Shown: positions 45,119-54,569 of the stretch, in pieces | Layout: each line of letters starts with the position of its first letter | Numbering within the stretch: position 1 is the first letter of the stretch | Source of the DNA: Streptomyces lacrimifluminis | Lineage (GTDB): Bacteria; Actinomycetota; Actinomycetes; Streptomycetales; Streptomycetaceae | DNA: 64,000 nt | Direction: 5' to 3' | Assembly (NCBI RefSeq): GCF_014646095.1 | Contig: NZ_BMMU01000009.1 | Span: 62,001-126,000 of the forward strand | The notes under the pieces: generated by a model | What the model saw: the letters and a program-made list of their open reading frames with translations, nothing else | Databases searched by the model: none | Told to the model about the DNA's origin: nothing | Program-made: the position numbers and the translations under genes

Positions 45119-45793
45119 ATGACCGACACGATGGCTTGGGACACCTACTCGCAGAAGAAGCCGGCCCGGCGCGAGACGAACGCGGCGGGCGAGACGACCT
45201 GGTTCAACTGGACGCAGTACCCCGACCATGGCCCGGGCGCCGAAGTGATCGGCGCGGGACCGGGTGTCTCGGTCCTGGAGCTGGGGTGTGGCAAGGGCGG
45301 GAACCTGGCGCATGTGGCCGCGCTCGGCGCACGGGCTGTCGGTGTGGATCTCTCGGCCGCCCAGCTCGACGCGGCCCGCGAGCGGTGGGACGGTCCGGAG
45401 CTTCACCAGCGTGAAGCCATCGACTACCTGGCCGGGTGCGGCGAGCGGTTCGACGCGGTGTACTCGGTCTTCGGCGCGGTGTGGTTCACCGACCCCGACG
45501 CCCTGTTGCCCGCGGTTCGGGACCGGCTCTCCCCGGGCGGGATCTTCGCGTTCTCCCAGCGGCCCCCGATCGAGGGTTGTTACGGCTGCCAGGCGTCGTA
45601 CATCAATCGGCACGACGACCCCGAACCGCTCGTCGTCAAGCGCTGGGACCACACCCCGGAGACGTGGGCCGAGAGGCTGAGGGCAAACGGGTTCACCGAC
45701 GTGACCGCAGAAGTGGTCCCGGCCCCCGAGGGAGACCGCAGGACCGGAACACTCCTGGTGCGCGCCGCCCGTTGCTCAGGTGATCGGGGCTGA
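45119..45793 (+). CDS. Class I SAM-dependent methyltransferase
   Basis: 224 aa. Motif I VLELGCGKGGNLAHVAALG, acidic motif AVGVDLSAAQLDAARERW, motif IV region FDAVYSVFGAVWFTDPDALL, then LSPGGIFAFSQRP. ATG with GAGGAG upstream. It follows the frameshifted protein by 106 bases on the same strand, so it may belong to the same accessory cassette. The acceptor is unknown; the N-terminus (MAWDTYSQKKPARRETN) is family-like for ubiquinone/menaquinone-type methyltransferases but gives no substrate. Confidence 0.85.
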   Translation: MTDTMAWDTYSQKKPARRETNAAGETTWFNWTQYPDHGPGAEVIGAGPGVSVLELGCGKGGNLAHVAALGARAVGVDLSAAQLDAARERWDGPELHQREAIDYLAGCGERFDAVYSVFGAVWFTDPDALLPAVRDRLSPGGIFAFSQRPPIEGCYGCQASYINRHDDPEPLVVKRWDHTPETWAERLRANGFTDVTAEVVPAPEGDRRTGTLLVRAARCSGDRG

Positions 45794-45871
45794 CGCAAGT
45801 GCGGTGCGTCGGCCCCGGCCGAGGGGGTGCTCGGTTCCCGGCCTCGGCTCGCGCCGTCAACTCGCTTACGG

Positions 45872-47401
45872 CTAACGCTCCTTGGTCTCCTCCAGTACCG
45901 TCCGTCCCAGCAGCGCGTACCGCTCGGGGGCCCGGCGCTTGAGGTAGGTGGCGTAGCCGATGCCGGCCGCCGCGATCAGGGCGACCAGCCACGGTGTGGA
46001 TCTGAGGACCAGGGAATCCGACTCCGGGCCCGCCGCGACGCCCATGTTGGACACCAGGAGCACCACCACCGCGAGCATCGCCAGGCCGCCGACGAGCGGG
46101 GCCGTGAACGTCCGGAACCAGTGGCGGCTCTCCGGGTGGTTCTTGCGGAAGTAGGCCAGGACCGCGAAGGAGCAGACGGCCTGGACGACGAGGATCGCCA
46201 TGGTGCCGAGGATGGCCAGCAGGACGTACGTACCCGTGTACGGGTCCTTGCCCGCCAGCCAGAACGCGGCGAGCAGGACGCCGCTGACGACGGTCTGGAC
46301 CAGGCCCGCGATGTGCGGGGAGCCGTGGTCGGCGTGGGTGCGGCCGATGGTCCGCTTGAGGGAGGGGAGTACGCCCTCGCGGCCCAGGGCGTACGTGTAG
46401 CGGGCGGCGCAGTTGTGGAAGGCCATGCCGCAGGCCAGCGAGCCGGTGATCATCAGCCACTGCATGACGACGACCGCCCAGTGGCCGACGTACTGCTCGG
46501 TGGGGTTGAAGAACAGGGCGAGGGGGTTCGCGGACGAGGCCGCCGCGACGGCTTCCTTCTCGCCGTTGCCCGTGATCGCCATCCAGGAGACGAAGACGTA
46601 GAAGACGCCGACGCCCAGGACGCTGATCATCGTCGCCTTGGGGATGATCTTCTTCGGGTCGCGGGACTCCTCGCCGTACATCGCCGTCGACTCGAAGCCG
46701 ACCCAGGACCAGAAGGCGAAGAAGAGGCCGAGGCCGGCGCTGGTGCCCTGGAAGGCGTTGACCGGGTTGACCGGGCCGAAGGTGAAGCCGTCCGGGCCGC
46801 CGCCGTGCAGGGCGACCGAGACGGCCATCGCGGCGAGGATCGTCACCTCGGTGCCGAGGAGGACGACCAGTAGCTTCTCGGCCACCGACACCCCGAACCA
46901 CGTACCCGTGGCGTTGATCGCGAGCATGACGATCGCGAACACCCACCAGGAGACGTGGACGCCCGTCTGGTCCTCCACGGTGGTGGTCGCGAAGACCGAG
47001 AAGATCCCGATCAGGGCGGGCTCGAAGACGACGTACGCGAAGGTGGCGAGCAGCCCGGAGGCGAGGCCGACCGTGCGGCCGAGGCCGTAGGAGATGAAGC
47101 CGTAGAAGGCGCCGGTGGACGTGATGTGCTTCGCCATCGAGGTGAAGCCGACAGCAAAGATTGCCAGGACGACCATTGCGACCAGATAGCTCGCCGGGGC
47201 GCCGATGCCGTTGCCGGACGACACCATGAAGGGCACGTTGCCCGTCATCGCGGTGATCGGCGCGGCCGTGGCGACGGCCATGAAGACCACGCCCAGCAGC
47301 CCGATGGCGTTCGGCTTCAGCCGGTGAACCGTACCGTCGTCGCCGGTACCCGGCCCCGTGCCGCTGTCTGCCGCCGGGGCTATGCCCTCGTCCACTGCCA
47401 T
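45872..47401 (-). CDS. APC-family permease, probable ethanolamine importer
   Basis: 509 aa from ATG 47401, with AAGGGG 7 bases upstream; the frame is open 22 codons further. Twelve membrane helices of the amino acid-polyamine-organocation family: VVFMAVATAAPITAMTGNVP in helix 1, STGAFYGFISYGLGRTVGLA, then SWVGFESTAMYGEESRDPKK, the conserved loop after helix 6. It is divergent from eutBC across 144 bases, so ethanolamine is the likely substrate; amino acids remain possible. The intergenic AT-rich stretch around 47484-47515 may hold a shared control site. Confidence 0.82.
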   Translation of the reverse strand: MAVDEGIAPAADSGTGPGTGDDGTVHRLKPNAIGLLGVVFMAVATAAPITAMTGNVPFMVSSGNGIGAPASYLVAMVVLAIFAVGFTSMAKHITSTGAFYGFISYGLGRTVGLASGLLATFAYVVFEPALIGIFSVFATTTVEDQTGVHVSWWVFAIVMLAINATGTWFGVSVAEKLLVVLLGTEVTILAAMAVSVALHGGGPDGFTFGPVNPVNAFQGTSAGLGLFFAFWSWVGFESTAMYGEESRDPKKIIPKATMISVLGVGVFYVFVSWMAITGNGEKEAVAAASSANPLALFFNPTEQYVGHWAVVVMQWLMITGSLACGMAFHNCAARYTYALGREGVLPSLKRTIGRTHADHGSPHIAGLVQTVVSGVLLAAFWLAGKDPYTGTYVLLAILGTMAILVVQAVCSFAVLAYFRKNHPESRHWFRTFTAPLVGGLAMLAVVVLLVSNMGVAAGPESDSLVLRSTPWLVALIAAAGIGYATYLKRRAPERYALLGRTVLEETKER

Positions 47402-47532
47402 CGGGTGGCCCCTTCCTGGTTGTGCTGCCGGTGGAGTGGAACTCTGTAGCCCGAATAAGTCGCTCAAGGGTGTCGGCGCGTTAAATGTTTGTCAACCAGA
47501 CCTTTAGAAATCTGACGGCAACACCTGGCTCG

Positions 47533-47538
47533 TACGGT
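47533..47538 (+). promoter_or_regulatory. Leaderless-type -10 box of eutB
   Basis: TACGGT, 7 bases before ATG 47546; no ribosome site. Confidence 0.5.
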
Positions 47539-47545
47539 CGTCGCC

Positions 47546-48940
47546 ATGAGCACGTACTCCTCCACCCTCGGCGGCCACCGCTACCGCTTCGACTCCCTCG
47601 CGCGCCTGCTCGCCGCCGCGAGCCCCGAGCGCTCCGGCGACCGGCTGGCCGGCCTCGCCGCGGACTCGGCGCGGCAGCGGGTCGCGGCGCGCTGGGCGCT
47701 GGCGGAGGTGCCGCTGGCTCAGTTCCTCGCCGAGCCGGTGATTCCGTACGAGGACGACGACGTGACCCGGCTGATCGTGGACACGCACGATGTGGTCGCC
47801 TTCGCGCCGGTGGCCGCGCTGACCGTGGGCGGGTTCCGGGAGTGGCTGCTGTCGGAGGCGGCGGACGCGGAGGCGCTGGCCGCCGTGTCGCCCGGGCTGA
47901 CGCCCGAGATGGTGGCGGCGGTGTCCAAGCTGATGGGGAACGCCGATCTGGTCGCGGTGGCGCGGAAGGCGCGGGTCGTGACCGCCTTCCGGTCGACGAT
48001 CGGGCTGCCGGGACGGCTGGCCACCCGCCTCCAGCCCAACCACCCGACCGACGACCCGGCGGGCGTCGCGGCGGCCCTGCTGGACGGGCTGCTGCTCGGC
48101 TCGGGCGACGCGGTCATCGGCATCAACCCGGCGACGGACAGCCCGAGGGCGGTGAGGGATCTGCTGGAGTTGCTGGACGGGGTCATCCAGCGGTACCGGA
48201 TCCCCACCCAGTCCTGCGTGCTCTGCCACGTCACGACCAGCGTGGACCTGATGGAGCGCGGGGCGCCGGTCGACCTCGTCTTCCAGTCCATCGCGGGTAC
48301 GCAGGCCGCGAACGCCTCGTTCGGGGTGACCCTGGGGCTGCTGGACGAGGCGTACGCGGCGGTGGGGGAGTTGGGCAGGGGAACGGTCGGGCACAACGCG
48401 CTGTACTTCGAGACCGGGCAGGGCAGCGCGCTGTCCGCAGACGCGCACCACGGGGTGGACCAGCAGACGGTGGAGGCGCGGGCCTACGCGGTGGCCAGGC
48501 GCTACGACCCCCTGCTCGTGAACACGGTGGTCGGCTTCATCGGCCCGGAATACCTCTACGACGGCCGCCAGATCCTCCGCGCCGCCCTGGAGGACCACTT
48601 CTGCGGCAAGCTGCTCGGCCTGCCCATGGGCCTGGACATCTGCTACACGAACCACGCCGACGCCGATGACGACGACGTGGCGACGATGCTCACGATGCTC
48701 GGAGTCGCGGGGGCGTCCTTCGTGATCTGCACGCCGGGCGGCGACGACATCATGCTCAACTACCAGTCCGCCTCGTACCACGACGCGTTGTACCTCCGCG
48801 AGGTCCTCGGGCTGCGCCCGGCACCGGAGTTCGAGGCATGGCTGGACGGCATCGGCCTGCTCGACGAGCGAGGAGCGATCCGGGACGTCTCCGGTACGGC
48901 ACATCCGCTGACGGCGATCGGAAAGGAACTGGCGGCATGA
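47546..48940 (+). CDS. eutB: Ethanolamine ammonia-lyase large subunit
   Basis: 464 aa, catalytic subunit of the B12-dependent enzyme that turns ethanolamine into acetaldehyde and ammonia. Conserved blocks: FRSTIGLPGRLATRLQPNHP, DAVIGINPATDSP, VDLVFQSIAGTQAANASFG, LYFETGQGSALSADAHHGVD, MGLDICYTNHADADDDDVAT and the C-terminal GGDDIMLNYQSASYHDA. No microcompartment genes are present, as usual in actinobacteria. The stop overlaps eutC (ATGA). Probably leaderless. Confidence 0.96.
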   Translation: MSTYSSTLGGHRYRFDSLARLLAAASPERSGDRLAGLAADSARQRVAARWALAEVPLAQFLAEPVIPYEDDDVTRLIVDTHDVVAFAPVAALTVGGFREWLLSEAADAEALAAVSPGLTPEMVAAVSKLMGNADLVAVARKARVVTAFRSTIGLPGRLATRLQPNHPTDDPAGVAAALLDGLLLGSGDAVIGINPATDSPRAVRDLLELLDGVIQRYRIPTQSCVLCHVTTSVDLMERGAPVDLVFQSIAGTQAANASFGVTLGLLDEAYAAVGELGRGTVGHNALYFETGQGSALSADAHHGVDQQTVEARAYAVARRYDPLLVNTVVGFIGPEYLYDGRQILRAALEDHFCGKLLGLPMGLDICYTNHADADDDDVATMLTMLGVAGASFVICTPGGDDIMLNYQSASYHDALYLREVLGLRPAPEFEAWLDGIGLLDERGAIRDVSGTAHPLTAIGKELAA

Positions 48941-49785
48941 CGCATCGTCAACTGTCTTCTGGGGAAGACGACTTGCTGATGTGGTCGGCGCTACGGCGAC
49001 ACACACAGGCCCGTATCGGCCTCGGCCGTGCGGGTTCGGCCCTGCCCACCCGCCACCGTCTGGAGTTGCAGGCCGCGCATGCCGCCGCCCGGGACGCGGT
49101 GCACTCGCCCTTCGCCCCGGAGGTCGTCGCGGCCGGCCTGACGGGCGAACCGACGGTACGGGTACGCAGCGCGGCCGGCGGCCGGCTCACCTACCTCCAG
49201 CGCCCCGACCTGGGGCGCCGCCTCGACGACATCGACCGTGCCCACCTCCCCGGCGGTGACTGGGACCTGGTGTTCGTCGTGGCCGACGGTCTGTCCAGCC
49301 GGGCGGTGCACGAGCACGCGGCGCCGGTGGTGCGGGCGACGACGGCGCTGCTGGACCCGGGTCTGCGGGTGGCGCCGGTGATCCTGGCCGAGCAGGCGCG
49401 GGTGGCCCTCGGCGACGACGTTGCCCACGCGATGGGCGCCGCGATGGTGGTCGTCCTGATCGGCGAACGGCCCGGGATGTCGGCGGCGGACTCGCTGGGG
49501 GCGTATCTGACGTACGCCCCGCGGCCGGGCACGACCACGGACGCGGACCGGAACTGTCTGTCCAACATCCGGCCTCCGCTGGGCCTGACCTACGAGACGG
49601 CGGCGGCGAAGCTGGCGGCGCTGATGGGGAGGGCGCGGGAGATGGGTCTGACGGGGGTGGGCCTGAAGGACGAGTCGGATTCGCCCCCGCCGCCCCTACC
49701 CGTCCCCTCCTCGGGGGCGCTGCCCCCGAACCCCCGCTCCTCAGACGCCGGAGGGGCTGGATCTTTCAGCCCGTCCGGCGGGTGA
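48937..49785 (+). CDS. eutC: Ethanolamine ammonia-lyase small subunit with repeat-derived tail
   Basis: 282 aa, coupled to eutB by ATGA. Small-subunit blocks: LRRHTQARIGLGRAGSALPT, RHRLELQAAHAAARDAVHSP, DLVFVVADGLSSRAVHEHA, VVVLIGERPGMSAADSLGAY, and DRNCLSNIRPPLGLTYETAA with the cobalamin-contacting region. The recognisable protein ends near VGLKDESD (residue 248). The remaining ~34 residues (SPPPPLPVPSSGALPPNPRS and on) are translated from the left arm of the palindromic repeat at 49682, which seems to have replaced the native stop. Function is probably kept. Confidence 0.92.
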   Translation: MTHRQLSSGEDDLLMWSALRRHTQARIGLGRAGSALPTRHRLELQAAHAAARDAVHSPFAPEVVAAGLTGEPTVRVRSAAGGRLTYLQRPDLGRRLDDIDRAHLPGGDWDLVFVVADGLSSRAVHEHAAPVVRATTALLDPGLRVAPVILAEQARVALGDDVAHAMGAAMVVVLIGERPGMSAADSLGAYLTYAPRPGTTTDADRNCLSNIRPPLGLTYETAAAKLAALMGRAREMGLTGVGLKDESDSPPPPLPVPSSGALPPNPRSSDAGGAGSFSPSGG

Positions 49786-49865
49786 GGACGAGGCCCCTTC
49801 AGGGCCGAGAGCGGGGGTCCGGGGGCGCAGCCCTCAAGTACGGGACGGGTAGGGCGGCGGGGGCG
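49682..49865. repeat. Intergenic palindromic repeat, full copy 2, overlapping eutC
   Basis: 184 bases, same length and ends as 34781-34964 (CGCCCCCGCCGCCCCTACCC; closing GGGTAGGGCGGCGGGGGCG). Its left half supplies the last 34 codons and the stop of eutC. Its right end is 7 bases from the stop of the convergent lipid-kinase-like gene, so it may terminate both. Confidence 0.85.
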
Positions 49866-49872
49866 AAATCCT

Positions 49873-50763
49873 CTAGGCCGGCAGCGTCAGCCCCCAGGCC
49901 CCCTCCCGCACCACCCACGTCCGCCTCCGCACCGGCCCGCTCACCGACCCCGCGTCCGCCCGGTACCGGAAATCCGCCCCGGAGACCGTCACCCGCCGCC
50001 CCACCACCCCCAGCGGAGACGCCTCCGCGCCCACCGACAGTGGCCGGACCTCCACCCGGGCGCCCCCGGGCACCCCCGGGGTCAGGGTCACCGCCTCCAC
50101 CGGCTGGTCGAGGTCCACGAGGGTCACCCCGTCCACCTCGACGCGCAGCCGCGAGGGCCCGGGGCCGCCCGGCAGCGGGGCCACCCGGGCTCCCCGCGCC
50201 CCTCGGACGGGCCGTGCCGCCAGTGTCCGTACCAGGGACTGGCAGGTCCGCAGCCAGGGGTGAGCCGCGGCCCCCGTCTCCGTGTCGGCCTCGCCGTAGC
50301 CGTCGGCGTCGGCCGGCTCCCGTTGCGCCGGAATCCGTACCGCGCCCACCACCACTCCGTCGCTGTCGTCGACGAGGAGGTCCAGGCGGCGTTCGGTGCC
50401 CTCCAGGACGGCCCGGGCCGCGGCCACCGCGCCCGTCGGGACGCCGAGGGAGCGGGCGAGGGAGAGCACGCCGATCGCGCCCACCGGGACGATCGACAGC
50501 ACACATCCGGCCAGCTCCCGCTGCCGGTGCAGCAGAGCCACCGTACGCAGCAGGGCCCGGTCGTCGCCGATCACCACCGGCCTCCGGGAACCCCTCCTGG
50601 CCAGTGCCCGAGCGAATTCCTCGGGCGAGTCCGGGAGGCACACCTTTGTTCTCGCACCCGCGCTGAGCACGTCTTTCGCAATTCGTACAGACTCGCCGTC
50701 CGTCCGCCGGGCGACCGGGTCGATGACCACGAAGAGCTGGTCGGAAGTCGCCACCTCGGTCAT
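49873..50763 (-). CDS. Diacylglycerol/lipid kinase-like protein with degenerate motifs
   Basis: 296 aa. The two-domain layout of the DAGK/YegS family is visible: an N-terminal nucleotide-binding half ([14 protein letters not shown] opening, then [20 protein letters not shown]) and a C-terminal beta half with paired strands ([20 protein letters not shown]). The two signature motifs are eroded: GGDGTxNEV reads IGDDRALLR and GTGNDFAR reads [10 protein letters not shown]. Catalysis as a lipid kinase is therefore doubtful. Divergent from purA. ATG 50763 has no strong ribosome site. Confidence 0.65.
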   Translation of the reverse strand: MTEVATSDQLFVVIDPVARRTDGESVRIAKDVLSAGARTKVCLPDSPEEFARALARRGSRRPVVIGDDRALLRTVALLHRQRELAGCVLSIVPVGAIGVLSLARSLGVPTGAVAAARAVLEGTERRLDLLVDDSDGVVVGAVRIPAQREPADADGYGEADTETGAAAHPWLRTCQSLVRTLAARPVRGARGARVAPLPGGPGPSRLRVEVDGVTLVDLDQPVEAVTLTPGVPGGARVEVRPLSVGAEASPLGVVGRRVTVSGADFRYRADAGSVSGPVRRRTWVVREGAWGLTLPA

Positions 50764-50796
50764 GCCTCGCTTCCTCGGGTAGCATCTTTGTGCAAG

Positions 50797-50824
50797 AGCC
50801 CCTTGCGCTATTGCGCCAGGGGCT
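50797..50824. promoter_or_regulatory. Hairpin in the purA upstream region
   Basis: AGCCCCTTGCGC (50797-50808) pairs with 50813-50824 with one mismatch and a 4-base loop. It sits between the divergent kinase-like gene and purA. It could be a leader attenuator of purA or a terminator of an upstream short transcript. Confidence 0.45.
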
Positions 50825-50958
50825 TGGTCTATTCCGGGGCATCCGGGTCCGACGGGTTGCGACCGACGATGGTCGCCGGTGTACGAGGCATGAGCCGTGA
50901 GCTCAGACGCGTACGCCCCTGGCCTTGGACATGCCCCGCCCGGAAGGGGTGTACGCGC

Positions 50959-52242
50959 GTGCCCGCACTTGTGCTGCTCGGTGCTCAGTGGGGTGACGAA
51001 GGTAAGGGGAAGGCTACGGACCTGCTCGGTGGGTCTGTGGACTATGTGGTGCGCTACCAGGGCGGCAACAACGCCGGCCACACGGTAGTCGTGGGCGACC
51101 AGAAGTACGCCCTGCACCTCCTCCCTTCCGGAATCCTCACACCTGAATGCACACCCGTCATCGGCAACGGCGTCGTCGTCGACCCGTCGGTCCTGTTCTC
51201 CGAGCTGAACGGGCTGAACGAGCGAGGCGTCGACACGTCCAAGCTCCTGATCAGCGGTAACGCTCACATCATCACCCCGTACAACGTGACCGTCGACAAG
51301 GTGACGGAACGCTTCCTCGGGAAGCGGAAGATCGGTACGACGGGGCGCGGTATCGGCCCGACCTACGCCGACAAGATCAACCGCGTCGGCATCCGGGTCC
51401 AGGACCTGTACGACGAGTCGATCCTGACGCAGAAGGTCGAGGCGGCGCTGGACGGCAAGAACCAGCTCCTCACCAAGGTCTTCAACCGCCGGGCGATCGA
51501 GGCCGCCCAGGTCGTCGAGGAACTCCTCACCTACGCGGACCGGCTCAAGCCGTACGTCGCCGACACCGTCCTGGTCCTCAACAAGGCGCTCGACGACGAC
51601 AAGGTGGTCCTCTTCGAGGGCGGCCAGGGCACGCTCCTGGACATCGACCACGGGACCTATCCCTTCGTGACGTCGTCGAACCCGACCGCCGGTGGTGCCT
51701 GCACGGGCTCGGGCGTCGGCCCGACGAAGATCAGCCGGGTCATCGGCATCCTCAAGGCGTACACGACCCGCGTCGGCGCCGGTCCCTTCCCCACCGAGCT
51801 CTTCGACGACGACGGCGACGCGCTGCGCCGTATCGGCCACGAGCGGGGTGTCACCACCGGCCGTGACCGGCGCTGTGGCTGGTTCGACGCGGTCATCGCC
51901 CGCTACGCGACCCGCGTGAACGGCCTGACCGACTTCTTCCTCACCAAGCTCGACGTCCTCACCGGCTGGGAGGAGATCCCGGTCTGCGTGGCGTACGAGA
52001 TCGACGGCAAGCGCGTCGAGGAACTCCCGTACTCCCAGACCGACTTCCACCACGCGAAGCCGATCTACGAGACCCTGCCCGGCTGGTCGGAGGACATCAC
52101 GAAGGCCAAGACCTTCGCCGACCTCCCGAAGAACGCCCAGGCGTACGTGAAGGCGCTGGAGGAGATGTCCGGCGCCCCGATCTCGGCGATCGGCGTCGGC
52201 CCTGGCCGCACGGAGACGATCGAGATCAACTCGTTCATCTAG
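50959..52242 (+). CDS. purA: Adenylosuccinate synthetase
   Basis: 427 aa cytoplasmic enzyme making adenylosuccinate from IMP, aspartate and [23 protein letters not shown] holds the GTP loop and catalytic Asp; [12 protein letters not shown] holds the catalytic His. [16 protein letters not shown] binds IMP, and [20 protein letters not shown] and [10 protein letters not shown] follow. GTG 50959 with GGAAGGGG upstream; earlier in-frame codons lack a ribosome site. The leader contains a hairpin (50797-50824). Confidence 0.98.
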   Translation: MPALVLLGAQWGDEGKGKATDLLGGSVDYVVRYQGGNNAGHTVVVGDQKYALHLLPSGILTPECTPVIGNGVVVDPSVLFSELNGLNERGVDTSKLLISGNAHIITPYNVTVDKVTERFLGKRKIGTTGRGIGPTYADKINRVGIRVQDLYDESILTQKVEAALDGKNQLLTKVFNRRAIEAAQVVEELLTYADRLKPYVADTVLVLNKALDDDKVVLFEGGQGTLLDIDHGTYPFVTSSNPTAGGACTGSGVGPTKISRVIGILKAYTTRVGAGPFPTELFDDDGDALRRIGHERGVTTGRDRRCGWFDAVIARYATRVNGLTDFFLTKLDVLTGWEEIPVCVAYEIDGKRVEELPYSQTDFHHAKPIYETLPGWSEDITKAKTFADLPKNAQAYVKALEEMSGAPISAIGVGPGRTETIEINSFI

Positions 52243-52258
52243 TAGTTCATCTAGCACG

Positions 52259-52295
52259 GAGGAGGGGCACCCCCCCCACGGGGGTGCCCCTCCTC
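52259..52295. terminator. Bidirectional terminator after purA
   Basis: A perfect 16-bp stem (52259-52274 with 52280-52295), loop 5, between the convergent purA and secreted-propeller genes. Confidence 0.85.
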
Positions 52296-52312
52296 TCATG
52301 CCCCTTCGCGTG

Positions 52313-54304
52313 TCACCTCGTGAAGATGAAGTACTTCCACGCCCCGTGGGTCGTCGTGTTCACGTTGTCGCCCGACGCTCCGTCGAGGTACGACGAGCGG
52401 ATGCGGAAGCGGTAGCCGATGTCGTGGGTGCCGCCCAGTTCCACGCGGGAGATGCCGGACGAGTCCAGGCCGAAGTACTGGGAGCCGCCGTCGTACCAGG
52501 TGCCCTCGTAGAAGTACTCGATCTGGAGGCGCTGCTCGCGGTGCGGGTACGCCGTCATCGACGTGGTGAACAGCGGGACCGTGGCCTGGTGGAAGTAGGC
52601 GTACGTCTGGCCGTACACGTTCTTGTTCTTGTACTGGCGGCTGATCGACGTCGACACCTTGACCTTGGTGTAGATCGTGCTCGCCACCGTCTTGGGCGCG
52701 TAGCGCGCGTCACCCGTGAAGCGTGCCGTCAGGCGGGTGTCGCGGGTGAGCTTGTACGTGGCCGAGAAGTCGCCGTTCCGGTTGACCGTGCCCGACTTGA
52801 CCAGCTTGTTGGGCCGGTCGGAGCCGTACGGGTCGGCCCAGATCTCGACCTTGCGGTTCTTGTACGTCTTGCCGAGGTGCGCCGTGAACTTGACGCTCTT
52901 CGCGTAGTCGTACGTCTTCTTGTTGTTGGAGAGCCGGATCGAGGTCGCCGAGCGCGAGACGTCGACCGTGTCCGAGCCGGAGGACGCCAGGTGGTCGGCG
53001 TCACCCGCGTACGCCAGCACGTACGTCACCTTGCCGCCGGCCGGCGGGCTGTTGGTGAAGGAGAACGTGCCGTTCGCCGCGACCGTCGCCGTGCCGATCT
53101 TCCGGCCGCCCGGGTTGTCCAGGTCCTTGCGGGTGATGGTCAGCTTGGTGCCCGCCGGGAGGGCCACCCTGCTGGTGACCTTGCCCTTGACCGTGAGCTT
53201 CTTCGTACGGTCGCCCTTGGCCGGGGCGGTGACGGAGACGCTGGTGACGGCCTTCGTCGGGTTGTTCAGGACGCGCAGGTCGTAGCTGTTGTCCTGGCCG
53301 GCCGTCACCGCGAAGAGCCGGGACCTGTCCGGTGCCCAGCCGAGGCCCGCCGCGGCGAGCCTGCCGGTGCTGCCCCCGTTGACGAGGTCGTAGTCCCGGA
53401 CCGAGGCCGTGCGGCCCGGCCTGTAGACGTGCAGGCCCTGGCCGAAGTACGTGTCGTTGCCCGCGGCGACCGTGCCGTCGGGGGCGAAGGCCACCGCGTT
53501 GGCGGACCCCTGGGCGCTGGTGTACGTGCGGTCCGCCGTGAGGTCGGAGGTCTTGTACGTCACGTGGTGGGACGGGGCCTGGGCGGCCACGACGACCTGC
53601 CCGCCGTCCGGCGTGACCGAGAGGTCGCGCAGTTCGCTGCCCGCGACGGTCTTGCGCGCGGTGGCGGTCGCGGTGCCCGACGAGACGTCGTACACGCCCA
53701 ACTCGGTCCAGGCCAGGCCGGGCAGGCCCGCGACCAGGCTGCCCGAGCCCGGCGCGGCGTCCAGCAGGGGAGCGGCGCTCCAGGGCTTGGCCGCGTCGCC
53801 GTCCAGGGTGACCTTGTGCTCCGGGTCGGTGAGGTCGACCGAGCCGATGTTGCCGGTGCCCGGGGTGCCGTACCCGAACCACAGTCTGCCGCCCGCCAGG
53901 GCCACGGACTGGGGGTTCACGTCCCCCGTCGGGTACTGCGCGGACACCGTGACCGTGGCCGCGTCGATGACGGCGATGGCGTCGGAGGTGTCGCCCAGGT
54001 CGTCGGGCACCGCCGCGTACAGCGTCCTGGAGTCGGCGGACAGCTCCAGGCCCTTGACGCCGCGCAGGTTGGACACCTCCGCGACGAAGTTGCCCCGGTA
54101 GTCGGTGGCGACGACCCGGTCGCTGACCGGATCGCTGACGAAGACCCGCTTGTGGACGCCGTCCACGACGATGTCACCGAACGAGACGATGCCCAGGTCC
54201 CGCTGGTCGTCCGCCATGGCGGTGCCCGCGACGCCGGTCGTGAGCGCGACGGAACCGAAAGTGAGTGCGACCGCGAGCGCGGTCGAGAGTGTGCGTCTGT
54301 GCAC
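52313..54304 (-). CDS. Secreted YncE-like beta-propeller protein with Ig-like domains
   Basis: 663 aa from GTG 54304. Signal peptide at residues 1-31 (STALAVALTFGSVALTTG, then AMA-DD). Residues ~35-340 form a YncE/WD-type propeller with repeats such as GLELSADSRTLYAAVPDD, LSVTPDGGQVVVAAQAP and VAFAPDGTVAAGND. Two Ig-like beta-sandwich segments follow (VTAPAKGDRTKKLTVKGKVT; RLSNNKKTYDYAKSVKFTAH), of the kind used as surface stalks. The C-terminal ~130 residues are Tyr-rich (NVYGQTYAYFHQATVP; THGAWKYFIFTR). Extracellular; no enzyme motif. A TTGACA-like promoter may lie in the 265-base upstream gap. Confidence 0.82.
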   Translation of the reverse strand: MHRRTLSTALAVALTFGSVALTTGVAGTAMADDQRDLGIVSFGDIVVDGVHKRVFVSDPVSDRVVATDYRGNFVAEVSNLRGVKGLELSADSRTLYAAVPDDLGDTSDAIAVIDAATVTVSAQYPTGDVNPQSVALAGGRLWFGYGTPGTGNIGSVDLTDPEHKVTLDGDAAKPWSAAPLLDAAPGSGSLVAGLPGLAWTELGVYDVSSGTATATARKTVAGSELRDLSVTPDGGQVVVAAQAPSHHVTYKTSDLTADRTYTSAQGSANAVAFAPDGTVAAGNDTYFGQGLHVYRPGRTASVRDYDLVNGGSTGRLAAAGLGWAPDRSRLFAVTAGQDNSYDLRVLNNPTKAVTSVSVTAPAKGDRTKKLTVKGKVTSRVALPAGTKLTITRKDLDNPGGRKIGTATVAANGTFSFTNSPPAGGKVTYVLAYAGDADHLASSGSDTVDVSRSATSIRLSNNKKTYDYAKSVKFTAHLGKTYKNRKVEIWADPYGSDRPNKLVKSGTVNRNGDFSATYKLTRDTRLTARFTGDARYAPKTVASTIYTKVKVSTSISRQYKNKNVYGQTYAYFHQATVPLFTTSMTAYPHREQRLQIEYFYEGTWYDGGSQYFGLDSSGISRVELGGTHDIGYRFRIRSSYLDGASGDNVNTTTHGAWKYFIFTR

Positions 54305-54569
54305 GATTGTTTCGAACCCCCCGGTACGAAAGTGCCCCGTTGTGGGGCCACTTGGCTTCTGAATGGAGCCAGTGGAGAAGACCTTAGGTCACACCACTGA
54401 CACAAGGTTCACAAGGGGTTAACGAGACGGGTGGGATCTTCACGTTTCGCCGAAATTGACCGGGACATGGCCTGTCATGGCCTGCTCTTGGTTCCTGGCC
54501 GGCTCCTGTGCCGCCACGATCTACGCGTGTAGCCACCGCGTGTAGCCACCGACCGCTCAGGAGTTCCCC

